This document shows, in pieces, positions 33,969 through 45,762 of a stretch of DNA of 64,000 nucleotides. The translations under genes and the position numbers were made by a program. How positions within the stretch are numbered: the first letter of the stretch is position 1; every line of letters starts with the position of its first letter. The notes under the pieces are model-generated. The model ran no database searches. It was not told the origin of the DNA and saw nothing but the letters and a program-made list of their open reading frames with translations. Source of the DNA: Obelidium mucronatum (Eukaryota > Chytridiomycota > Chytridiomycetes > Chytridiales > Chytriomycetaceae). The stretch spans positions 248,001 through 312,000 of the forward strand of contig JAIVFH010000001.1 of assembly GCA_025765595.1 (NCBI GenBank), read 5' to 3'.

Positions 33969-36075
33969 ATGCAAATGAACCCCAAGAACCGGCGGCCGCG
34001 CATCGCCAGCTTCGGCAGCGTGTCCTCGGCGTCCTCGGCGTCGTCCTCGGCGTCCTCGCAGTGCGGATGCGACTGCGGCGTCGCGGACGGCGGCGGCGGC
34101 GAGTGGCTCGCGGTGTCGCAGCAGTGCGCGGCGCACTGGCCGCGGCGCACAAACTCGGCGGAGGCCGTCGCCGCGAAGAATGCCGCCGGCGTCAAGCCGA
34201 TTCTGCGCAGCGCCTCGGGCGTCTTCCGCGGCTCGCCGTCGTCGCCGGCGCTGTTTGACCTGGCGCGGGTGAGTCACGCTTCGTTAATGTCTTAATGCTG
34301 ACAAATCATTGCGTTTCGTCCAGAGCCAGAAGCAAGACCGCCTCAAGCGCATCTCGTTCAGCTCAGAGTCGCTGCTGCTGTTCAGCAACGAGGACTCGCC
34401 ACGCGCAGTTGCAAATGAGTCGGTCTACGCAAAGACAATCACCCCCGCTCAAACTAACAACGATCGGGACCTGTTTGAAGAGGACGATGAAGATGAAACT
34501 ACCGCTGTAAACAGCAACAGCAGCATCAGCAACCAAGCACCCACCTGGTCAATCTTATCTACCACAACTCCATCTCCACTCGCTCCCATCATGCAAAACA
34601 TCAAACTCAACTCAATTGCATTCGAATCCATCAGAATCATCACCACTCAACCATCCGATTCAATCGTGAAACTCGATTTGACTGCACTGGTCCAAAACTT
34701 GCATTTCGAGAAACGGATTTCCGCTCTCTTTACCACAAACTCTTGGAAATCTTGTCATTCGAGCTCTTTTGGAATGTATATCGGATGCGTCGCTGTTCCG
34801 TCTCACAATGGCGATCCAGGAGTCGACCGTTTCAGAATCGAGATTGAATGCGATACGTCGAGTGGTGCCCCTGTTGTTGGAACCAATATGGATACTATTG
34901 TCAACATTGAGTTTGCTTTGAAGTGTGTCATGGGCGGCGTTGAGACTTGGGATAATCGAGGAGGCATGAACCATCTAGTCATGCTCAAGAGCCAGCACTC
35001 TACTGCAAACAGTCGACAAGCGAGTCCGATTCTTTATGGGACAGTCAAAAAGAGTCCCAGTGCTTTGGATCTAGAGTCGGAAATGATGCGCAAGAGGCGA
35101 GCGAGTGTGGTTGCCCTTAAAGTAGCTGCCGTTGTTGCCGATGAAGCCAAAAGGATTGACGAAGAATTCAGTTTGGGTAGAAGGAGGAGTTTGGAAGAAT
35201 CCGTCGCTGTAGAGGAAGCGATCGCATCGTCTCGGGCTGAGGCACGAGCCCGTGTGGGACAAAGTACGCCGTCTGCTCCAACTCCTCCGATAGTTAAACC
35301 TGTACCAGTAGTTGCAGCACCAAAACCAATCTCATCATTGTTATCATCTGCTCCAGTTTCTGTAGTAGCCGCCGCATCAGCTCCCATCATTGAAGAGCTA
35401 TCCGAAAAAGAACTAGAATACGCCAGTAGAATCGCTCGTCCGACATCACCTCTCACCACCATCCACCCTCTTAAGCGTGTAGGAAGTATAAACAATTTAA
35501 GCATTTCCGAACCAGCCGGTCTGAATCGCCCTGCATCTCCAAACCCAAACTACTCCCTACCATCTTCTCCATCATTGATCAAATCCGAACTAGTCCGTCC
35601 CGCCTCTCCACTAGCATGCAACCCCAAGGCTCTCATCAACAACAATGACACTGCCAGAGCCCAGTCTCCCGCCTCTGCCAAAGTCCAAGAAGTCAAGCGT
35701 CCGATTGCCACCGCCACCCATTCCATCGCCCAACCCATCGGCATGATTTCAACACGACAACAACCACTTCCAACCACACCACCTTCAAGTCCCATCATTT
35801 CGTCATCAAATCCCAGCTATAGCAACATCATTGTCCCGAAACCAACACACCCAAACACACCGTCTCGGGTCGCAGTGTTGAACGCTGCATCGGGTCGTTT
35901 GACTGCTCGGCTAGACCAGGATGGCGATTACGCACCGCTGACAACGCCGCCGTCTACTCCACACCATATGTATTCAAATGTTTCATCGCTCTATGCTTCG
36001 GGAAAGAGTTTTGGAAGCCATCATCATCATCATTATTCATATGAACAATCATTGAGCAGTAGTCCGCATTATTGA
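33969..36075 (+). CDS. Protein phosphatase 1 glycogen-targeting subunit with CBM21 domain (1)
   Basis: Regulatory subunit that brings PP1 to glycogen, of the yeast Gac1/animal PPP1R3 type. Exons 33969-34268 and 34324-36075 give 683 aa. The PP1-docking RVxF motif appears as KRISF at about 108-112, opening exon 2. The CBM21 domain spans about 215-335: VQNLHFEKRISALFTTNSW, DRFRIEIECD, VNIEFALKCVMGG and ETWDNRGGMNHLV. After it comes a long Ser/Pro/Ala-rich, probably disordered tail with a coiled segment (EEAIASSRAEARARV) and a His run. Exon 1 is very GC-rich. A shorter paralogue follows at 36782 with the same intron position between a KPILR-like motif and the RVxF motif. Confidence 0.88.
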
Positions 36076-36781
36076 GTTTTTTTTTTTTTTTGGTTTTGGA
36101 CGCGTCTGTTCGTTTTTTATCTTAAAGGGGGTTTGGGATAGAGCCCCCCCATCTGTACCTCTATAATTTTTGTTTACCCACTTTTTTCTTTTTCATAAAA
36201 AGAAGAACGCCTCTTATGATACACCACAAATTACTTTTTTTGGTTGGAGTTCTTTTTTTTTTGGTGGTGGATGGGTGTTTTGTTTCTCTTTCTTTACCAT
36301 CCTGTTTTTTTGTTGGATGAACGTATTATCTTGCAATGGTTTCTATCATTAATCCCTCAGTCTGTCTCTCTCTCTCTCTTCTTGTCTTCAGATTATGGAC
36401 AATTTTTATTTGTTTTTTTTTCCGTGAGTAAAAAAGAAAAAATTTGTGTTTTACGTCTGGTTAAATAATTGCTATCACCCCTCCCTTCTATTTCCTTGAT
36501 ACATATCCCGTATCGATCCTAATTTAACTGGATGTGACTCACCTGTTGCAATCGAATGGTTCCTTTGTCAGCAGAGAGCATACATATTGTGACTCACTAT
36601 TATTTTAAGGGTGTACCCTCCTTTGGAAATAAGAATCCCCCCGGATCATTCCGATTTTTTCTCTTAATTTGGGCCGATGAATACCAATTTTTTTTTCATG
36701 TTTCGTTTTATTTCTTTATATTATTATTAATATTATTTATTTATTGAAAAAAAAAACACACACACACTTTGGTGGGAGAAT
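36076..36781. other. T-rich intergenic region between the two PP1 subunit genes
   Basis: About 700 bp with many T runs and pyrimidine tracts (TCTGTCTCTCTCTCTCTC near 36360). Small open frames here are Phe-rich noise. It should hold the 3' end of the first CBM21 gene and the promoter of the second; no further feature seen. Confidence 0.5.
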
Positions 36782-38413
36782 ATGAGAATGACGCCATCAG
36801 TCACCACAATAGCAGCAATAGTAACAGCCACAGCAACAAACCACCAAAGCCGCGATACTCTCAAATCAGCACAAATCGCTACACCCAATGGCGGGAAGAA
36901 ACTTGAAACATCAATACCAGTTCCTTCTAGCAGCATCAGCATCAACATCAAACACCGCCAACAACAACAACAACGCGAAAACCGCGGATCCGTGGGTTCA
37001 GCAACAAGAGCAACGACAACGGAACGTCCAACTTCTATTCTTCGAAATGGAAAAGAAGGCTTTGTTGCCAAAAAGTTACGACACGTGAGTCACGATTACC
37101 CCCCCGCACCTCCGATCAAACTTTCTTTTTTATTAATAAGCCAAAAAAACAAACAAAAAAACAAAAAAAAAACAAACAAAAACAACTAGTCTACTACTAC
37201 AACAACAACACAATCGCAATCATGTAAACGACGAATCAGCTTCTCAGCTGCAGAACGAGTTTGCCCGTTTGACTTTACAGAACCGACCGCTGCGATTCGC
37301 TCCGAAACACTTTTAAGTAAACCTGTTCAAGCGCCTCAGGAGGAGAATTTACATGTATTCCAAATTTCCCATCAACAACAGCAACAGCAACAGCATCTTC
37401 AGTTTACTTATTCCTTGATATCATCAACCCACAAGACACCACCCCTTGAAACCAGACTCAAAAACATCAACAACGGGCCTATCATCCTTGAATCCGTATA
37501 CATGATTCCATCGACATTACAAAACCAATCGAACCAATCAACGACAACAGCATCTCTTTTATTCACATTCCTCGTCCGTAATTGGCACTACGATAAACAA
37601 GTATCCCTTCATTACACCACAACGTCTTGGAAACAGACACATGTGTCTGAATTCGCTAATTTCATTGGAACCACCACTACTACGAATACTACTACCACTT
37701 GCTCTTCTTCTTCTTTTAGCGATTCCTTGGAATCATTAGCGTCATCGTCATCGTCAACGTCAACGTCGCCAGCGTGGGATAGATTCAGTCTTGAACTCCA
37801 AGTCGACACAACAACGGCTGCTGCTGCTAGTCGCAATCAAGACGCGGATCACTTTGTGAATATCGAATTCGCAGTGAAATGCGTTTTCGGAGGTGAATCA
37901 CCACCACATAACGAGTACTGGGACAACAACAACGGATCAAATCATATCGTCACTTTACGTGGTACACCGTCTTGTTGTTCTGCAGCCAGCGTCAATACTA
38001 TACACAATACACCTCCACATGCAAAGTTCTTGAACCTGCACGACGACGACGCAAACGCGGTGAAACGCAGATCTACCATGCTGGCTGTGAAGCGGGGATT
38101 CAGTATGGCCAAAGAAGCACAAGAGATACAGAAGGAGTTTGAGGTGGAGAGACAATGGGTGCTTGAGAATCGAGGGACTGTTGATTCGTTAGGGGTTCCA
38201 GCAGTGATGGGTGTGTTGTCGTCGCCTGTTGTAGCGATGCGATCGGGAGGTGTTGGAAAGGGTGGTGGTGGTGTTGATTGGTGGAGTGATTTTGATGGTG
38301 ATGGTGGTGGTGGGTCTTTGTTGTATGCGGAGCCAGGCATGTTGATGAAGATTCCGCTTAGTATTCCATTGTCTCGGTATGGTGGTGGTAGTGGAACGAT
38401 GGGAAGGTTTTAG
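36782..38413 (+). CDS. Protein phosphatase 1 glycogen-targeting subunit with CBM21 domain (2)
   Basis: Tandem paralogue of the previous gene. Exons 36782-37084 and 37190-38413 give 508 aa. The donor (GTGAGTCACG) is identical to that of the neighbour, and the exon ends after RPTSILRNGKEGF, matching KPILRSASG there. The PP1-binding motif is RRISF at about 115-119. CBM21: FLVRNWHYDKQVSLHYTTTSW, WDRFSLELQVD, VNIEFAVKCVFGG and YWDNNNGSNHIV. Ser/Thr inserts interrupt the fold between its strands. The tail keeps the RSTMLAVKRGFSMAKEAQEI block (cf. RASVVALKVAAVVADEAKRI in the neighbour), so that block is a second conserved element of unknown role. Gln and Gly runs are frequent. Confidence 0.85.
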
Positions 38414-38636
38414 AAATTCTTTTACACTTGATCCCTTTTTCAATCTCCTTTTTTTCAGTTCTTTTAGTTGTATATAGAAACATTTCCTTTTTTTTTTCTC
38501 TCCACATGACAAAATAAAAATAAAAACTTGATCAAGTTTTATTGTTCTATGGATTTTTTTCTTTTTAATCACATCTCTATGGCCAAAAATTGAACAACAA
38601 AGTTGGGCAACAAAAAAAAAAAAGAACATCATCACC

Positions 38637-39107
38637 ATGCACTCAATGCTGCTGCTTGTGCTTGTTGCCACGCGGACAGCGACTGCGGACGGGATCGGCC
38701 TCGGCGGCGACTGTGTGATGGACATGCAGCCAGGCGGCGGCTGCCCGCTGGGGACGCAGTGCTGCGACCCGGCGTTCGAGTGCCGCCCGGGCGCCGGCGG
38801 CGCGCCGACCGCAAGCAGCGTGTGCGTGCGGCCGGCGGCGGCGGCGTCGCAGACGGCGGCCAATCCCACGCGCGATCCCACGCCGGCGGCGGCGACGGCG
38901 ACTTCGCTGCTTTCTTCGGCGGCGGCGGCGGCGTCCAGCGACACTACGGCTGCGGCCACCAGCACTGGAACAAGTCGTAGCACGGCGTCGGCTTCGAAGC
39001 CTACAACCACTGCCAAAGGTACAACTACTACTGCTTCGTCTGCTGTGCGGACTCACGCGAGCTGGTTGGTGCTGGCCGCCAGTGTTCTATACTGTCTGTT
39101 GGATTAA
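38637..39107 (+). CDS. Small secreted cysteine-rich protein with Ala/Thr-rich stalk and hydrophobic tail
   Basis: Single exon, 156 aa. Signal peptide (MHSMLLLVLVATRTATA), then a short Cys-rich domain (GDCVMDM, CPLGTQCCDPAFECRPG, SSVCVRP), then a low-complexity Ala/Ser/Thr stalk and a C-terminal hydrophobic segment (SWLVLAASVLYCLLD), as in GPI-anchored wall proteins. Most of the coding sequence is much richer in GC than its flanks. The Cys pattern CPxxxxCCDxxxEC matches the gene at 45763. Function unknown. Confidence 0.75.
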   Translation: MHSMLLLVLVATRTATADGIGLGGDCVMDMQPGGGCPLGTQCCDPAFECRPGAGGAPTASSVCVRPAAAASQTAANPTRDPTPAAATATSLLSSAAAAASSDTTAAATSTGTSRSTASASKPTTTAKGTTTTASSAVRTHASWLVLAASVLYCLLD

Positions 39108-39719
39108 TAGAGTACCTATACTATTCATTCTGTCTATGTATGCATGATCATTGCAATTGGATTGATTAAAATAAAAAGTAATAATCCGAGTATTCTGCCG
39201 TTTGCCGAGGGCGGCGCTGGCGATCACAGACACGAAGCGGCGCTTGGTTTTCTTCGTTTGGTTGCGTGCCCGGGCTGCTGCGCGGCGTCAGCTCGGAACT
39301 GTGCTGGTCGGCTTGCAAGTTGCAACGGCTGTACCGGGCTTTGCCTAAAGCGGCGGGGCCGCTACAGGAAGCGACACTTCCTCCACCATTATTCTTTGAC
39401 CATTGAGTTTAGTAAAAAGTATCCCACCATCAACAACATGGTCGGAGTTGGCTTTTTCTCTTGGTGCTCAGTTCATGAACCATTAGTTCACCGCAAATCA
39501 CTGCTTTGCCAAAATGCAACTCCAACTGGTTTTCTGGTATCTTTATTTCGATTGCCAAGCGACTGACTCCCAACCGGTGACTTTCTGAACTACCTCTCCT
39601 CTCCAAATGTTCCCGATTTCGGCGATTGCAAGTATGGAATACTGAGCTACCCAGGTCTCGGGAAAGCCTCTGATCTTCGTTTTCAGTCGCAAAAAAAAAT
39701 GAAACTATTTAAATAACAT
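39108..39719. other. Intergenic, no gene recognised; contains a GC-rich patch
   Basis: A GC-rich patch at about 39195-39375 stands in otherwise AT-rich sequence. The open frame over it (39144-39566) has no family resemblance and an implausible Cys/Arg mix. The left edge of the duplicated block begins just to its right. Confidence 0.45.
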
Positions 39720-40160
39720 AACTTCAAAGAAACACTTCAAAAGACATCCGAAACCTAAAACTCCCCTCTCCAAATCTAAACTCCAAACACATTCCCCTTC
39801 AACGGCTGCTTTTGAGGACCACCGCGGACAGGCGCTCTGGGAAACTGACCCTGATGTGTAGTCAAGGTTGAACCAGGACGTCGTGCGGCTCTCGAAAAAG
39901 AATTCCCAAGAGTAAGGGAATACAAGAGTATCGGTGACTGCACTGGTACTCCTCCAATGAAAGCGAGAGAGACGACCAATGAAAGCGAGAGAGACGATCG
40001 ATAGAAAACGCCAGAAAAAGACTGAATGTTGTTTGCACAAGGATTACTTCAAGTCCAAGATGCGGTCTAGTTTCTTGGCGGCTGAAAAGAAGAGAAAGAG
40101 CGAGGGGATGAGGATATTGTTCTTGTCGACGAGCCTATCAACAAGAGGCTTTCTCGTTAA
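39720..40160 (+). pseudogene. Decayed fragment of PAPS reductase exon 2
   Basis: This matches the MET16 coding region from the start of its second exon (ACTTCAAAGAAACACTT) to its stop. Still readable are LWETDPDV followed by a stop, then, after a deletion of roughly 170 bp that removes the substrate loop (TGRRRSQG in the intact gene), KKTECCLHKDYF and RSSFLAAEKKRKS. The catalytic ECGLH has become ECCLH, and there are several indels. The fragment marks the left end of the segmental duplication that carries the secreted-protein gene at 40596. Confidence 0.88.
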
Positions 40161-40376
40161 AAAGACAGGGCGGTCGTAACTCAGCTCCCCTCCTTCCTTT
40201 GTTATGTATGATCTTCCTTTTTTTCAGATAATTTTGTTTCGGCACTTTCTGTTGTTTTGACTGTTGACAAAGCGCCAGTCATTCGGTTCCTTGATACGTC
40301 TCATAATAAATACGCTGTTTGTAACGCAAACTCTGTGTGTTTCACTACTAATTGAAAGTGTGCCTCAGCTTTAAAC

Positions 40377-40571
40377 TGAGGGGAAAATCTTCCTGCCCCG
40401 CCCTAACTGAAAGAAATAACACTGTTTGATTGCAAGCTGTGTCTCAACTTAAAATGAGGGGAAAATGGCCCTGTCCCCGCCCTCACTAAAAAAATTTCAT
40501 TACTAATATTACCGGCGACACGAGACTGTGGCTAACCTTAAAAATGAGGATAAAATGCCCGTGTCGCCGCC
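40377..40571 (+). repeat. Three imperfect promoter repeats, copy B
   Basis: The TGAGGGGAAAATGG/CCCTGTCCCCGCC motif recurs at about 40377-40402, 40455-40481 and 40545-40571, ending 24 bases before the start codon at 40596. They correspond to four units upstream of the paralogue at 3531; one unit was gained or lost since duplication. Confidence 0.6.
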
Positions 40572-40595
40572 CTTACTGACAGAAAAAAAACAAGA

Positions 40596-43500
40596 ATGAG
40601 AGCTCCATTACTGCTTCTCGCACTGGCAACAGCATACACACAAGCACAATCGACTCAGGCAGCAACTGCTGGTACCCTGCAAGTTGAAGGAACCGCAAAC
40701 TGTTTGGTGTTCAGTGGCTCGTCGATCACTCTGGCGAACTGCGACTCGGGAAACTTGAACCAGCTGGTCTCGTTGTCTTCTCCTATCGCCGGAAAAGTCA
40801 GAATCCAACAAGGCACCAAGTGTGCCAATGTTGCCAATGGGTCCAAGGATGCAGGAGCCAAAGTTGTAGTGAGTAAACCCCCTACTCTATTTTGCTTTTC
40901 CTCCTAATCCTTCTTAACTCCATCTTAATTCCGTCGCTTTCTCTATTCTACAAAAAAGACATGGGGCTGCAACACTGGAACTGAAGACAGTAACGATTTG
41001 TTTGCCGTGTCTCCCTCAACGGGCAACGACAAGCTCAAGTTCATATACACCGCCAAACCGACTTTGTGTCTTCATTCTACCGGGACCGGCATAGAAACAC
41101 AGTTTTGGGATTTTCTTCATTCACTTTTCAATTTCATGCTCTAACTCCCAAGGAAAATCGTTTTTAAGAACATGCCCCCAACCAGAAAGCGTTGTACGAA
41201 GAGCATCAGATGTGGGCTACCTATTCAACTTCAAACCTCTCGTGCTTCCTACAATTTCCAAAGGCTTTATTCAAATTCAAGAAACAAACAATTGCTGGTA
41301 CGTCGCATCGGGTGGAGAGATGAAAGTGGCCACGTGCGACGCCACGAAAGTGGCACAAAAGTTCAACTTTTTGTGGCAACCAAATGGGCTGTTGCGCATT
41401 CAGCAGCAGGAAAAGGTGGCCAATACGTTCAAGTGTGCAAATGTTGACACTGGAAAGGATGAGTTAAACTTGAAATTGATAGTTGAGCAATTTTTTTTTT
41501 TCAAAGTTTGTTTCGCGATTGTTGTTTATACAGGTGTATGATTTTTCTTAGACGTACGACTGCGGTACAAGCTCCGACCCATCCAATGACTTGTTTGCCG
41601 TGACCGGGACGAGCGTAACTCCGTTGAAGTACGGAGTCAACATTAGTAAATGCATGAGACTGAATCCAGCCGGTGACGGGCTTACAACTCAGTTCGTATC
41701 CAATGAGAAAAAAGATAGTATTAGTCGCTGACTCTGATTTCAAAACACAGAGCATGTCCTAGCTCCGATTCATTCGGATTTCAATTCAACCTGGTTGAGA
41801 CTCCCGTGATAGCTTCGAACTGTCCTGACGGGTCAACTCTCACAGCAGGAGCGGCAAACCCAAAAGCCGCCCTTGTTGGCTCCGTCTTTGGAAACGAGCT
41901 CTACGATCCCACGAACGAGGTCAATAACGGGTTCAAAGTAGTGCCCTTCACTTTCATTGTAAAAAACAAGAATGGAAACCCTCAACAAAGATGTAAAGTT
42001 ACGTGGACACCAACGACTTCAGAAAACTTTGCAAACGGTTGGATTTACCCAAACGCCGGCTTTTCTGATGCAAATGGTCTTGTTTCGGCTTATTGGATGG
42101 CCGGGTCGGGTGCAAGTCAATCTTTGGACGTGTCCATGACACTTAACGATGGCAGTACCGTTACTCAAACTATTACGGCCTCTGTTGAACCTCACAGAAC
42201 CCGTGCAAACTCCATCCACGTTACTTTCGACGCTCCTCAATGGGACATGTTTTCTATGGACGTTACTCCTCATTCATGGGCACCAACGACGTATTACGAA
42301 GCAATCGGTCTCCTCGGTGCCGCAGCAGGATACTGTGGAATCCAAAACAAATTGCTTCTCTTTTCACTGTGGGATTACAAAGGACAATCTCCGGTTGTCG
42401 TCGTGAAGGGCCCAAACGTTGCATGTAACACTTTTGGTGGCGAAGGCACTGGAATGCAATGCAAGCTTCCCTTCGAATCGAAATTAGACGTTACGTATCG
42501 TTTTACAATGTTGATTACAGCCGCACCCAATGGACAACAGGATTACTCGGTCCAAGTATTTGACACAAGCACAAGAAAGACTTACTTTTTGGCCACAATG
42601 AGAATCCCCGTTTTCGTGGCTCAGACCGCAGTTTACGCTTTCGTTGAGGATTGGTCCACCTTGTATAATTCTTGTTTGGAAACGGAGCAGCGTCATGCCA
42701 CGTTTAGCAATGTGCAATATTACCTTGCTAGCACTGGTAAATGGACGGCGGTTGATCAGGCGGGCGTTTATGGGGATGCTGTTTTTACTCCGAACCATAA
42801 TGAGATTTGTACAAACTACCAGTTTCAGTTTGCGAATGGTGCTTATTATGCTAGTACGGGTGGTATGGCGGTGGGGGTTCCCTTGAATACACCAGCCAAG
42901 GGTAACGCGTGGAGATGTTTACCGGGAACTATTTGTGAAGGCGCCGCTGATTATCTTGGAAAACTCGCTTTGCCTGCTTTTGTGGCTCCAGAGTTTGTAG
43001 TTCCAACTACAACAACAACTACTACAACAACGACGACGACAACTACAACTACAACTACTACTACTACTGCTACTACTACTCAAACTACAACTACATCAAA
43101 AACTACTTCAAGTACGTCGATGACTTCAACAAAAACATCATCCACAACTGGGACAACTTCGACAACATTGGCTACAACCACAGCTTCAACCACGATTATC
43201 ACGACTACAAGTAGCATATCAAAAACCAGCAGCACTACAGCATCAACAACCTCGACTCCTAAGGCAACTCCACTCACTTGCGCAAGTGTTGAACCTCCTC
43301 CAATTCTTGCTGCAGCGGAAAACGCTGCCAGGGCAACGTCTTTTCTTGACGGAAACCCTTCTTGCGCTCAAAGTGCGGGATGCGGAGGCGGAACTGTGAG
43401 CTCCGTTTGTGCCAGCCTCGCAAGCTACAAGACGTGTTCCGTTTCTGCCTGTTCTACAGAAGAAATGGGGGCGATTCAGGCCAACATTGTGGTAATTTCT

Positions 43501-44904
43501 TTTGTCCTCCGTATTTTTTTACTTGCCGTGTAAAGTACAAGCTTGGTCTTTTTCTAACCCTCCATTTAGTTTTGCAGTTTGAGCGCTCTATGCCCATTCT
43601 TGTCTACATCGGCCCCCGCCGCACAAGCCAAATCCGCCGAAAAGGGAGTTCCAGGAAACGCAAAAACAGCAGCAGCCGTCGCGAAACCATCCCAGGAAAT
43701 TAAAAACGCGTTCAACAACATTCGACCAAAGGGAACAGCCGCCATCGACTTTTCGAAAGCCACAATTGTGCAGGCCAATGTCGCAGCCCCGGCGCCTGGG
43801 AAAAGCGTTCCGGTAAACGCTGGAACTGTTCCTAAGCCGGTCGCAGGTGCTTCTCAAAACCAAGTGAATGTTTTGGTTCAAGCTGGATCGTTACAGGTTT
43901 TTTGTTTATATATAACTCATGACGTTACATGTCAAGCTGAACAACGAAAAAAACATCTTAACGTATAGTTTACAAATGTGGCAGGAAACGGATTTGGCAA
44001 GTACGCTGGAAAAATCAGTGCTACTTTGGTCAATCCTGGAACTGTCGCAATCAGCGAGTTGGTTCCGTCTGCGCTTACCGATTTGTGGTATTCCTTGACA
44101 ATGAATGGAGATGGAACTGTTCTCACTATAGAACTGAATGCTGGCAAGAGCGCGATTGGTGCGATTATTTGCTCTGTTGCAAAGAAGGGAAGGAAAAGAG
44201 ATGATGCTGTCGCGCCAGCGGAAGAAGAACTGACATTGACGCAAGTTATTGTTCCCGTGGATGATGTTGAAACAACGGCTGACTCTAGTCTGCAGACCAC
44301 CGCTGCCGCCACTGATGTCCAAACAACGGCCGGTTCTAGTCTGCAAACAACCGTTACCACCACTGATGTCCAAACAACGGCCACTCCAAACGCACCACCG
44401 GCTCCACAATTTGCTATCAATTGCGCTGCTGGATCAAAATGCTTTGTGTGCATGATTTCAAACTCCAACACTATCCGTCAAGAATGCAATCAAGGAGAAA
44501 GAAGTACGCCGCTTGTGGGTAGTGCTGTATTTACTGCGATTCAGCCGGCAGTGTATGCCTGTGTGGTGGAAAGTGGGTCTGAACGGGTTGCTCAAATATG
44601 CACGCAAGGATCCAGGAATGCAGTTCAAATTCAAGTTCCTCAAGAGATTATTGTCTCAGCTTCAGAAGTACCTCGGGTTTCTGGTTCTGGAATGAGCCCC
44701 ACAGTTGTTGGCAGTAAATCATCATCCCCTGTTGGATTGCCCATCTCCGTGTTTGTGCCGGAGGGTAAACCCGCAACTGTTAAAGCAGCAAACAATTTGT
44801 TTATAATTGGCAGCTCTTCACAAAGACACGGAGTTGCAGGAACGCTGTTGGTGGCAGCAGGGCTGATGCTTTTGTGCATTAATGACAAATATACTTACTG
44901 TTAG
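40596..44904 (+). CDS. Large modular secreted protein, paralogue B (single Cys-rich module)
   Basis: Paralogue of the gene at 3531 with the same architecture. Seven exons give about 1,290 aa: 40596-40868, 40959-41101, 41169-41481, 41552-41691, 41751-43491, 43570-43896 and 43969-44904. Intron positions and phases match copy A, including the CA/GTT-type donors. Signal peptide (MRAPLLLLALATAYTQAQ), two lectin-like trefoils, Ig-like stretch, DUF3472-like block (WDMFSMDVTPHSW, FGGEGTGMQCKLPF, FSLWDYKG), a longer Ser/Thr linker, one Cys-rich module (PLTCASVEPPP near 797), and a tail with CFVCMISNSNTIRQECNQG ending in a hydrophobic segment. Function unknown; a wall or adhesive role is inferred. Confidence 0.75.
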
Positions 44905-45762
44905 TGTTATTAAAAAACCCTAATTATAAATGTCGTAAGAACAAACAGCAAAATAGAAACAAATGTATCCGAATATAAAATTTTGCCTTTATTGAAGGCA
45001 TCACTGTTTTGGTCGCTTCAAGTGGATCAATAGAGCTGGACATGCGGACCTGGCTATTGAAGTTGATTAAATAATAATCGAGACCTTATGGTCATTTTTG
45101 TGTTATTGATTTTCTTGAAGTTCTTGATTTTAGAATCGAATCGGAAGCCGACAAAAGGAGATTTAGAAGTTGGTCAGGAGCTTGGCTTGAACGCAAGGAC
45201 TGGATAACTGAGTTCTGATCGTGAAAAAGACCTGGGAATGCGGAGCCATCGCTGAAGATTCGATATTTTCAGATGGTTTTATGATGATTCCAGTGGGGGA
45301 AAGCGGCTGGTAAATACTTCGGAAAATTTTCCACCTTTCGTAAGTAATAAAGAACATCCTTTTCCATAATTGATTTTGTGTAGTGTACATAAGTATGGTA
45401 TTCAAAACTGGTTTGGGTCTTTCTTTAAGACACAAGCAGTAACTTGACATATGATTTAACTCTCCGGCTTCGAGCAGCCAAGAAGTTAGAACCCTCTTTC
45501 GACTCGGCCGATGGAACGTTCCCAATGCAACTGGCGCGCTCTTTATGCCGCAGTCCATCAGTTTTCATTCTAGACCAACCTGGAACAACATGTCATTGAT
45601 CCAAAACAATTCGAAATTACAAAAGGTAGGGCTCAGACACCGTTCATAACTGTCATTTTTTTTCTTTCTGTTTAATCAAACGCAAAAGTTCGACAACAGC
45701 GGCAAGAAAAAAAATATAAAATTGGGAGGGTTGCCCGCCCATTTGCAACGAACCCAAAAGAA
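44905..45762. other. Intergenic region; right end of duplicated block B
   Basis: Homology to 8923-9247 continues to about 45232. Beyond that an antisense open frame (45163-45558) exists but resembles nothing and lacks support. The rest is the promoter of the next small secreted protein. Confidence 0.45.

Noticed and set aside
33941..34295. Overlapping open frames on both strands at the start of the first CBM21 gene
   Set aside because: GC-rich shadow frames; only the plus frame starting 33969 joins the RVxF/CBM21 exon through a GTGAGT donor.
43080..43277. Val-rich antisense frames opposite the Thr-rich linkers (also at 5901-6161 and 6878-7378)
   Set aside because: They are the complement of ACA/ACT repeats and carry no information of their own.
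44905..45762. A minus-strand gene at 45163-45558
   Set aside because: No signal, no homologue that I recognise, and part of it lies in the duplicated non-coding flank matching 9130-9247, where no such frame exists.
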